This document shows positions 1 through 8,200 of a DNA stretch of 33,558 nucleotides, in pieces (within the stretch, counting starts at the first letter, position 1; every line of letters starts with the position of its first letter). The notes under the pieces are model-generated. The model worked only from the letters and a program-made list of their open reading frames with translations, searched no databases and had not been told where the DNA came from. This DNA is from a virus. The stretch is taken from positions 1 through 33,558 of the IMG/VR virus record IMGVR_UViG_3300045135_000761; one strand, given 5' to 3'. The translations under genes and the position numbers were made by a program.

Positions 1-1701
1 GATCAACAAAATTACCAGTGTAGTTTTCTAGAATGACCTTGGTGAAGTCGCCCGTATAATTTTCATTAACCAGTTCATTAATAAATTCCCCAGTGTAATC
101 TTCAGCTTGATTCTCATTAATAAACTCACCAGTATAATTCTCTGTCAAATTTTCGTTGATAAACTCGCCAGTATAATTCTCGGTGTTCTGATCAACGAAA
201 TTGCCTGTATAATTCTCTAAAATGACCTTGGTGAAGTCGCCCGTATAATTTTCATTAACCAACTCGTTGATGTATTCACCAGTGTAATCTTCAGCTTGAT
301 TCTCATTGATAAACTCACCAGTATAATTCTCTACGAGCGTTTCATTGATGAATTCGCCAGTGTAGTTTTCAGTATTTTGATCAACAAAATTACCAGTGTA
401 GTTTTCTAGAATAACTTTAGTGAAGTCGCCAGTGTAATTTTCATTAACCAGTTCATTAATAAATTCCCCAGTGTAATCTTCAGCTTGATTCTCATTAATA
501 AACTCGCCAGTGTAGTTTTCTGTCAAATTTTCATTAATGAATTCGCCTGTATAGTTTTCAGTATTTTGATCAACGAAATTACCTGTGTAATTCTCTAAAA
601 TGACTTTGGTGAAGTCGCCAGTGTAATTTTCATTAACCGACTCGTTGATGTATTCCCCAGTGTAGTCTTCAACTTGATTTTCATTGATAAACTCACCTGT
701 GTAATTCTCAACTAGGTTCTCATTAATAAATTCCCCAGTATAATTCTCGGTGTTTTGATCAACAAAATTACCAGTGTAGTTTTCTAGAATAACTTTAGTG
801 AAGTCGCCCGTATAATTTTCATTAACCGACTCGTTGATGTATTCGCCAGTGTAATCTTCAGCTTGATTTTCATTAATGAATTCGCCAGTGTAGTTTTCTG
901 TCAAATTTTCATTAATAAACTCGCCAGTGTAGTTTTCTGTGTTTTGATCTACAAAGTTGCCAGTGTAGTTTTCTAGAATGACTTTAGTGAAATCACCTGT
1001 ATAATTTTCATTAACCGACTCGTTGATGTATTCGCCAGTGTAATCTTCAGCTTGATTTTCGTTAATGAATTCGCCAGTGTAATTCTCAACTAGGTTCTCA
1101 TTGATGAATTCACCAGTGTAGTTTTCTGTGTTTTGATCTACAAAGTTGCCAGTGTAGTTTTCTAGAATGACCTTGGTGAAATCACCTGTGTAATTTTCAT
1201 TAACCAGTTCATCGATGTATTCACCAGTGTAGTCTTCAGCTTGATTTTCATTGATAAACTCACCTGTGTAATTCTCAACTTGATTCTCATTAATGAATTC
1301 GCCAGTGTAGTTTTCTGTGTTTTGATCAACGAAGTTGCCTGTATAATTCTCTAAAATGACCTTGGTGAAATCACCTGTGTATAATTCATTAACCAGTTCA
1401 TCGATGTATTCACCAGTGTAGTCTTCAGCTTGATTTTCATTAATGAATTCACCAGTGTAGTTTTCAACTAAGGTCTCATTGATAAACTCACCAGTATAAT
1501 TCTCGGTGTTTTGATCAACGAAATTACCTGTGTAATTCTCTAAAATGACCTTGGTGAAATCACCTGTGTAATTTTCATTAACCAACTCGTTGATGTATTC
1601 ACCAGTGTAATCTTCAGCTTGATTCTCATTAATGAATTCACCAGTGTAGTTTTCGACGAGAGTTTCGTTAATGAATTCCCCAGTGTAGTTTTCAGTATTT
1701 T
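1..1701 (-). repeat. Nine tandem 189-bp units (63 codons each)
   Basis: The block beginning tgatc[at]ac recurs with its first base at 189, 378, 567, 756, 945, 1134, 1323, 1512 and 1701, an exact 189-bp period, and the window itself opens at the same phase. Each unit encodes five submotifs of 13, 13, 13, 12 and 12 residues. In protein order they are ENYTGEFINE, ENYTGEFINE, EDYTGEYINE, ENYTGDFTK and ENYTGNFVDQ, with linkers such as NT, TLV, NQA, LVN and VIL. Units differ mostly by silent changes and linker swaps. A tenth, nearly complete copy continues to about 1880. The array extends beyond the left edge. Confidence 0.95.
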
Positions 1702-4700
1702 GATCAACAAAATTACCAGTGTAGTTTTCTAGAATAACTTTAGTGAAGTCGCCAGTGTATAATTCATTAACCAGTTCGTTGATGTATTCGCCAGTGTAAT
1801 TCTCTGACTGGTTCTCATTAATGAATTCGCCAGTGTAGTTTTCGACGAGAGTTTCGTTAATGAATTCACCAGTGTAGTTTTCTGATAGATCTTCATTAAC
1901 GTATTCTCCAGTATAGTTTTCAACTTGGTTCTCATTAATGAATTCGCCAGTATATAATTCAACATCATCACCAATGTAATTACCAGTATATAATTCTTCA
2001 ACGACGCCTGTATACTGGCCAGTGTAATCTATCGATATAGTTCCTGTATACGAACCAATATAATAAACCACTTCTTCACTGGTAAAATCCCCCGTATAAA
2101 GTTCTTCAATAACACCAGTGTATTCACCGACATATAATTCTTCCGAAACGCCTTCATAATCACCAGTGTATGGTTCAACAATGACTCCTTCATACTCACC
2201 CGTGTATAATTCTGGATCTTCTCGACCATAATCACCAGTGAAATTTTCTGGGTCTTCGCGATTATAGTCACCAGTATAAAGTTCTTCAATAACACCAGTA
2301 TATTCACCTACATATAATTCTTCAATAACACCAGTGTATTCACCAGTATATGGTTCGTTAGCGTCACCAGTATAATTTCCAGTGTAAGGTTCATCTATGA
2401 CACCAGTATATTCACCAGTATATGGTTGTTCGATAACACCACCATACTCACCAGTGTAAAGTTCGCTAGCATCACCCGTATAGTTTCCAGTGTAAGGTTC
2501 ATCTATGACACCAGTATATTCACCAGTGTAAAGTTCTTCTAATGCGCCTTCGTATTCGCCAGTGTATGGTTCAAGTTCCTCACCCGTATAGTTTCCAGTG
2601 TAAGGTTCATCTATGACACCAGTATATTCACCAGTGTAAAGTTCTTCTTCGGCACCCTCATAATCTCCCTCATATAATTCAAGGTCTGTACCTTCATAGT
2701 CACCAGTATAAAGTTGTTCTATAGCCCCCTCATATTCACCAATGTAAAGTTCTTCTTGCAAGGAACTATAGTCACCCGTAAAGTCACCCGTAAAGTCACC
2801 CGTAAAGTCACCAGTAAAATCTTCTGGATCTTCTCGACCATAATCCCCAGTGTATAATTCTGGATCTTCTCGACCATAATCACCAGTGAAATTTTCTGGA
2901 TCTTCGCGAGTATACAGTTCAATAAGATCTTCATTTACGTAAATACCTTCATAGTCGCCAGTGAAAGGTTGTTCTATAGCCCCCTCATATTCACCAATGT
3001 ACAATTCTGGATCTTCTCGGCCGTAGTCACCAGTATAAAGTTCTTCAATAACACCAGTGTATTCACCGACATATAATTCTTCAATAACACCTTCGAAGTC
3101 GCCGGTGTAAAGTTCTTCAATAACGCCACCGTACTCACCAATGTAGTCCGAATTGTAATCACCAATATAGTCGCCTGTAAATTCAGCAACATAGGCAGTT
3201 TCATAATCTGTCTCATAGTCGCCAGTATACGTTTCATTGTAGTTGCCTGTGTATATGATACCGTCAAAATTTTCTAAATCGGTCGAACTATAGTCACCAG
3301 TGTAATCACCAGTGAAAAAGTCTTCATATTCAGAAGTATAAATTTCACCATCGTATGTGGATGTGTAATCATCCAAATATTCGCCACTGTAGTCAGTTGC
3401 ATAATCACTGGTGTAGTTACTTGTGTATACATCGTCAACGTAGGTTTCTGAGTAGTCACCTGTAAATTCAGTTCCGATATACGGAGTCTCATACAACTCG
3501 TCTTGCGAATCTCCAGTGTAATCTGCGGTGTACTGTCGAGTATAGTTACCCGTATAGATGTTTAAAAGATAGTCGGACGCATATGCACCTTCATACTCTT
3601 CAATGTAATCAGTTGCATAGTCGCCTGTATACGAACCTTCGAAGTTACCTGTGTAGATCGATACGAACTCACCCTGATATTCACCAGTAAACGGGGTTTC
3701 ATAATCCTGAATATATTCTGCTTGATAGTCCGCAACGAATTCTGGTGTGTAGTTACCAGTATATTCGTTTTCATATTCTGCGGGGCCTGTATAGCCAGGG
3801 TCATCAAAGAACGTTCGACGTGTGTCGGTTGCAGTACCACGCGGAACCCATGTCCCTGCGTCCGTAGGCGCGCCTTCAGTCGACGATCGTAACTGGTACG
3901 TTCCAACACCAGTGTCCATGATAACTTTCTTGATACGTTCCCCAAAGGTGAAACGCATATCCGCATCAGACATCGCACGAAGACCTGCGAATACACCATT
4001 CTCACGGAACACCGAGATAGGGTTGACCTGCGTAGGAACAGTTCCACTCGAACGTACCCAAATACTGTATGTGTTTACAACGATCGAACCACGTGTGTCT
4101 TGGAAAACATTGGGTAGAAACTCTGTCCATTCTGGTGATGGTTGAGTCGCAGATAAACGGAAGACGCCAGGAAGTTCATTTGCGATGATCTTCGAAACCA
4201 GACGCGTACACAATACTTCCAACTCTGCATCGGACATTTCTTTTAGTCCAACACCACCTTCTCTTCTCCAGTATACAGGATTTTTCTTATTGGCACCTAT
4301 CTCTTGTATTGGACTCTCTTCAGGTGTGTTTTGATAAAGAAACGTCTCTTCTTCTATAGTGTTAGGTGGACGCGTTAACTGAACGCCAATCGTGTTAAAG
4401 ACGACCGCATCATTTGCACCAGAAGTTGGGTTTTCATTATCAACCGAACTTACGTTGAATGTGAGGTTCAAACTACCAACGTCTATCAGTGTCAAACGAA
4501 ACGTTGCATTAAATGTTCCTGATAAGGTTGGATCAACGAAGTCCTGCCAAACCACCTCGGTGGAAGTCAGAGTGACTGGAGTAGGGTTTGCACTGGAAGT
4601 CGCAGTAAATGTGGCTGTACCACTTGTAGTGAGAGTGTAGTTGATCGTCTCAAAACCATTTCCAGTGGACGTTGCAGTACCACCAATTTGAATCTCAATG

Positions 4701-5017
4701 ATATCATCGACATAGAGAGTTTCTGGTAATCCACCATTCGACAAATCAATGGTATGGGTTGATGTCGTTGGATCTGATTCTATAACTGGTGTAATTGTGA
4801 CCGAAGCGGTGATGGGATTCGCTTCACCAGAAGAGAATGTGGTATTAGTGTATGATCCAATAGAGTTACTACCAGCAATCCGAGTAAGAGCAGAACTCTC
4901 ACTCGAATCCATCAGACTTAATCCTACCCCTGCTTGATATGCGAGGTAATCTTCTTCAGGTAGTTGAAGTTCTTTCAACTCTCCTGCGGACAGATTTTTT
5001 AAAGGACGAAAAGGCAT
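1..5017 (-). CDS. Giant YTG-repeat virion protein, probable tail fibre (3' end outside window)
   Basis: I followed one open frame from the ATG at 5017 to the left edge: 1672 codons, no stop, C-terminus missing. Residues 1-250 are Thr/Ser/Asn-rich and beta-like (start MPFRPLKNLSAGEL). About 250-310 and 345-410 are two diverged copies of one domain (GLKEMSDAEL and GLRAMSDADM). From about 413 on, the protein is an acidic, aromatic chain of short [YF]TG[DEN][YF] motifs. These are irregular at first, then interspersed with VIEEL and REDPE segments, and finally form strict 63-residue units. It is the last gene seen of the late operon, after a large baseplate protein and a small coiled-coil protein, which suits a tail fibre or whisker-like appendage. 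A CATAAATA late-promoter-like box lies 30 nt upstream and an AGAG element sits 4-5 nt before the start. I know of similar YTG repeats in marine phage structural proteins, but the exact role is inference. Confidence 0.8.
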   Translation of the reverse strand, partial: MPFRPLKNLSAGELKELQLPEEDYLAYQAGVGLSLMDSSESSALTRIAGSNSIGSYTNTTFSSGEANPITASVTITPVIESDPTTSTHTIDLSNGGLPETLYVDDIIEIQIGGTATSTGNGFETINYTLTTSGTATFTATSSANPTPVTLTSTEVVWQDFVDPTLSGTFNATFRLTLIDVGSLNLTFNVSSVDNENPTSGANDAVVFNTIGVQLTRPPNTIEEETFLYQNTPEESPIQEIGANKKNPVYWRREGGVGLKEMSDAELEVLCTRLVSKIIANELPGVFRLSATQPSPEWTEFLPNVFQDTRGSIVVNTYSIWVRSSGTVPTQVNPISVFRENGVFAGLRAMSDADMRFTFGERIKKVIMDTGVGTYQLRSSTEGAPTDAGTWVPRGTATDTRRTFFDDPGYTGPAEYENEYTGNYTPEFVADYQAEYIQDYETPFTGEYQGEFVSIYTGNFEGSYTGDYATDYIEEYEGAYASDYLLNIYTGNYTRQYTADYTGDSQDELYETPYIGTEFTGDYSETYVDDVYTSNYTSDYATDYSGEYLDDYTSTYDGEIYTSEYEDFFTGDYTGDYSSTDLENFDGIIYTGNYNETYTGDYETDYETAYVAEFTGDYIGDYNSDYIGEYGGVIEELYTGDFEGVIEELYVGEYTGVIEELYTGDYGREDPELYIGEYEGAIEQPFTGDYEGIYVNEDLIELYTREDPENFTGDYGREDPELYTGDYGREDPEDFTGDFTGDFTGDFTGDYSSLQEELYIGEYEGAIEQLYTGDYEGTDLELYEGDYEGAEEELYTGEYTGVIDEPYTGNYTGEELEPYTGEYEGALEELYTGEYTGVIDEPYTGNYTGDASELYTGEYGGVIEQPYTGEYTGVIDEPYTGNYTGDANEPYTGEYTGVIEELYVGEYTGVIEELYTGDYNREDPENFTGDYGREDPELYTGEYEGVIVEPYTGDYEGVSEELYVGEYTGVIEELYTGDFTSEEVVYYIGSYTGTISIDYTGQYTGVVEELYTGNYIGDDVELYTGEFINENQVENYTGEYVNEDLSENYTGEFINETLVENYTGEFINENQSENYTGEYINELVNELYTGDFTKVILENYTGNFVDQNTENYTGEFINETLVENYTGEFINENQAEDYTGEYINELVNENYTGDFTKVILENYTGNFVDQNTENYTGEFINETLVENYTGEFINENQAEDYTGEYIDELVNELYTGDFTKVILENYTGNFVDQNTENYTGEFINENQVENYTGEFINENQAEDYTGEYIDELVNENYTGDFTKVILENYTGNFVDQNTENYTGEFINENLVENYTGEFINENQAEDYTGEYINESVNENYTGDFTKVILENYTGNFVDQNTENYTGEFINENLTENYTGEFINENQAEDYTGEYINESVNENYTGDFTKVILENYTGNFVDQNTENYTGEFINENLVENYTGEFINENQVEDYTGEYINESVNENYTGDFTKVILENYTGNFVDQNTENYTGEFINENLTENYTGEFINENQAEDYTGEFINELVNENYTGDFTKVILENYTGNFVDQNTENYTGEFINETLVENYTGEFINENQAEDYTGEYINELVNENYTGDFTKVILENYTGNFVDQNTENYTGEFINENLTENYTGEFINENQAEDYTGEFINELVNENYTGDFTKVILENYTGNFVD
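1702..3790 (-). repeat. Degenerate YTG-motif repeat region
   Basis: This stretch is in the same frame as the ordered array but has no fixed long period. It consists of [YF]TG[DEN][YF] motifs separated by variable acidic linkers, including recurring GVIEELYTG, GREDPELYTG and GVIDEPYTG blocks. Toward 3790 (the N-terminal side of the protein) even these become irregular, with YTG replaced by forms such as YTS, YAS, YIG or YEG. Confidence 0.85.
2771..2818 (-). repeat. Four 12-bp tandem copies coding for FTGD
   Basis: The 12-mer gtcacccgtaaa starts at 2771, 2783 and 2795, and a one-base variant (gtcaccagtaaa) starts at 2807. On the coding strand this gives four successive FTGD tetrapeptides. It is the shortest and most uniform repeat in the giant gene. 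Confidence 0.9.
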
Positions 5018-5045
5018 TAAACTCTACACTCAAAAAACGTTTCTT

Positions 5046-5279
5046 CTATTTATGGGTTTTTTGAAGTAACAAATTCAATGCCTCCTTTATTTCAGATATA
5101 TCTTTTTCAAGGGATTCCAATCGTTCTCGATCTTTATTCTCTTGAAGTTTCTTTTCTTGTCGTATACGTTTTCTCTCCCGTGCTTGTTGAATAGCGGAGC
5201 GATTCGTATTAAGAATCGCCCCACTTTCCATGTCACGGACTAGATCTGGATAACCTTCCACAGGTACATAACGAGACAT
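5046..5279 (-). CDS. Small conserved coiled-coil protein (77 aa)
   Basis: A charged 77-residue protein. The N-terminus (VPVEGYPDLVRD, then GAILNTN) resembles a small protein family I know from marine T4-like phages. Residues about 30-70 are rich in Arg, Lys and Glu with heptad-like Leu/Ile spacing, predicting a coiled coil. The start is supported by an AAGG element six bases before the ATG. It sits between two very large structural genes in the late operon, so a role in assembling or attaching the neighbouring fibre or wedge protein is plausible. That role is inference from position; I cannot name a function. Confidence 0.75.
   Translation of the reverse strand: MSRYVPVEGYPDLVRDMESGAILNTNRSAIQQARERKRIRQEKKLQENKDRERLESLEKDISEIKEALNLLLQKTHK
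5047..5054 (-). promoter_or_regulatory. Late-promoter-like box CATAAATA
   Basis: On the minus strand the sequence is CATAAATA, one base from the T4 late box TATAAATA. It lies 30 nt upstream of the giant repeat gene and overlaps the last codons of the 77-aa gene. The spacing matches the other three late boxes in this operon. Confidence 0.5.
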
Positions 5280-5291
5280 ATATTACCTTAT

Positions 5292-8200
5292 CTATGTTGC
5301 CATAAATTTAACCGAGATACCTTTCAGTGCAGGGGGTTGATACCCCGATCTCATCACATGTTTGACTTGTGCTTTGTAGAACGGTTTGAGTGTACCCGCT
5401 ACACCGCCAGGCATGTGTTCCACTTCCTGAAAATAATCTTTGTCATTATTGTTAGGAATTGGTTTCATAGGTGCTTGTAATACCCATTCTTGATCATTGA
5501 TATTTTCATCTGGGCCACAAGTACGATAGTAGACATCAACTTCTGCATCGTCTGGTAGACTCACCATTGTTTTAACGTTGATACCAACCGCAGGTTCCAT
5601 CAATTCCACAGGGGTAGAAACGTGTTGAGACTGTGTAGATGATCCACTGGGTAGAGTCTCTGATTTAAATACAATTGGTTCCAGATTTTCAAATTCTGCG
5701 TCAGGAGCAGGATTTGCAGCCGGTTTGTCAATTCCAAATCCAGCAGTAATCATCGATGTCCTTTGTAAATCGATAATCGGAGACACATAGTCATCGCCAG
5801 ATCGGAAATCTACCTTGACATACAATGATCGAACACCCGCACCAAGATTCGCCTCTTCTAGGTCATTACTATAGATTGCACGTGGATCGATAAAGTCGAT
5901 GTTCTGTGCAGGAGTAATTCGACCGTATTGTGCATCCTGAACAAAACGAGTCTGATTCCCACTGACCAAACTACCCGAAGTGAACTTAGCAGATGTGTCA
6001 ATCGACGTAGATCGTGGAATCGAATGTTCTAACTGTAAGTTTGCAGTCTGGAAAATATAGTTCTCAGGAGAAAGAACCTGATCCGTGCCTGCATATCCAG
6101 TTGCGGTAGCGTTTGTTGTGATAACACTTTGAGTTAGACCACCAATAACAATGTGGTATGCGTTCACATACTTCACAACATGAGTATTATTCAATTCATT
6201 CGCAGGTATACCATTGACAGCAGAAGGAATACCTGATAGAGTAATAGAATCCCCCGCCTTATAACCATGATGTTCTTGTCGAATAACAACACTGGTTGTA
6301 CCAGCAGAAGTGTATATAGAATTGACTTCTAGTTCACGTTTAGGTAGGATTGCATTCTTCAGAATGACCGATCCATTACCATTAGTAAACTTCGCACGAG
6401 TTAAACGATACATCAAATCTTGATCCTTAGACTCTTTCCATGTTGTACCATTTGCAGGTAAGAACATAGAGCCTGGGATCGGTTGAGTCGTAACCGTTCG
6501 CGAAGTAGAACCATATACAGGTTGTTGCGTCTGTGCACTGAACAATTCATATTCAGTAGATGTAGACTTGATGCAAATCGCATACTTTTGATATGGTTGC
6601 AAAAAGACAGGTTCTTCAAACTCAAACGTTGTTGGTCTTTCTTGAATTGTAGACAACACAGGATCTGTTCCGATAGCATCAACTTGTGATGGGGTCAAGA
6701 ACACCTGAGAGTCAGGAACAATTGTATCTTCCGCAGGTTTACCATTAACCACGGGTCTGATTTCAATTGACACTGGTATAGAGTTTGTGTCTTTTGATCG
6801 GAAGAATAAGTCGAGTTTGGTCAACACAACACCAAACGGATTGTCGACATAGAATGTCTGTGACAATGGGTTTTCTGGTGCTAACTGTGGCGCAACCGTA
6901 CTTGACGACTGTTGATTCTTATTCACGGTAATGTAATCAGAAAGAACCTTCGACATTGTGTTTGTCGATGCTATAAGATTCAAATCTGCACCAGTCAGTG
7001 GTGTAGTGATACCACCAAACTGGCCTGTCAGCTGAGGTTCTATCAGATTAATATTACCAGACGAAATCTTATCCAGACGATCCTTGATCTCTTTTGCACT
7101 TAAAATACGTGCACGTCGAGCAAGGTACGAATATGGATAGGGTGAATGTGCCCATCGAGTCCAATGCCATCTCCAGAGACCGAATCCCCATCCAAATACA
7201 GTATAGTAATTGAACGCTTTGCTTCCAGCCTCTTCCCAATCGGGTGTGTTGATATCCAACAACATGAACTCACGAACACCAGCACGGAATCTTAATCCGA
7301 TGTACTTGAACCTTCCAACCTTTCTGAATCCTAATTTACCCAGTTTTCTGAGTTGTATTTGTTCACGAATTGAAGGAATGAAGAACGATCCAATGATTTC
7401 ACCGTTGGCATCAGCAATCAATTCTGACGTACCATCAGGGTGTTCTGTCAGAGTTGTATAACCGTACTGGTTTCCAATCTCGTCGTCACGATCCGCCCAA
7501 CGGACAAAGGTGGTTTCTTCGCGACACCATGCACTCACGTCAACACCGTCAAAGAACGGAGTAAACTTAGTTCCTGGCTTCAGACCTTTCGCATGGAAAT
7601 AAATCTTTCGAGAACGAATCCAAGGCATCAGTGCGTAGTCAACGTAACGATTACCAAATCGTGCACGAAGTGTTTCTGAAGCGACCACGCGTGAGATGTG
7701 TTTCGAAGATCCCGTAACGCGACCACCATTCGAAGAACTAGATGTAAACCGATCAGAAGGATCTGAGTATGTGGTAGTATTACTGGTATCTACACCATAG
7801 TCGGTTTGTGCTTGTTCTCTTTCATCGGCAGATCGTCCAATCCAGTTCCATTGCCAGTTGTTCCAGAGGAATGCCTGTTTGGTTGACAGTTTGTTATTAC
7901 CTTTAATCACGCGATTTGCACGAGAGAAACTGTCTTTCCATTCATCCGACGAGGGTGATAACTTGAGTGTTCCGATGTTGTGTGAACTACCGAAAGGATT
8001 AACCTTCACATAAGTTGATGCAAGATCCTGATAAGCCCACTCCTCACTGTCATACGCCAAGTAAACATTGTCACCTTTCTTGACAACACCTGACGAAAGA
8101 CTCTCATCCAATACCAGACGAATATTGTTTTCGACGGCACACGGACGAACTACGTTACCTTCGGGGTCAATCGATGCGCAGTGATCTGGGTTTTCTGTAT

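Noticed and set aside
1-3790. CRISPR-like appearance of regular repeats
   Set aside because: The repeats are contiguous, coding and in one frame, with no unique spacers between them.
1729-4047. Several small minus-strand frames within the repeat gene
   Set aside because: They are the alternate-frame reading of the repeat motif; the main frame is open over the whole region and matches the domain structure.
5031-5063. Inverted repeat CAAAAAAC/GTTTTTTG as a terminator
   Set aside because: The arms are almost only A:T pairs with a 17-base loop, and no T tract follows in the right place; it overlaps a late promoter box.
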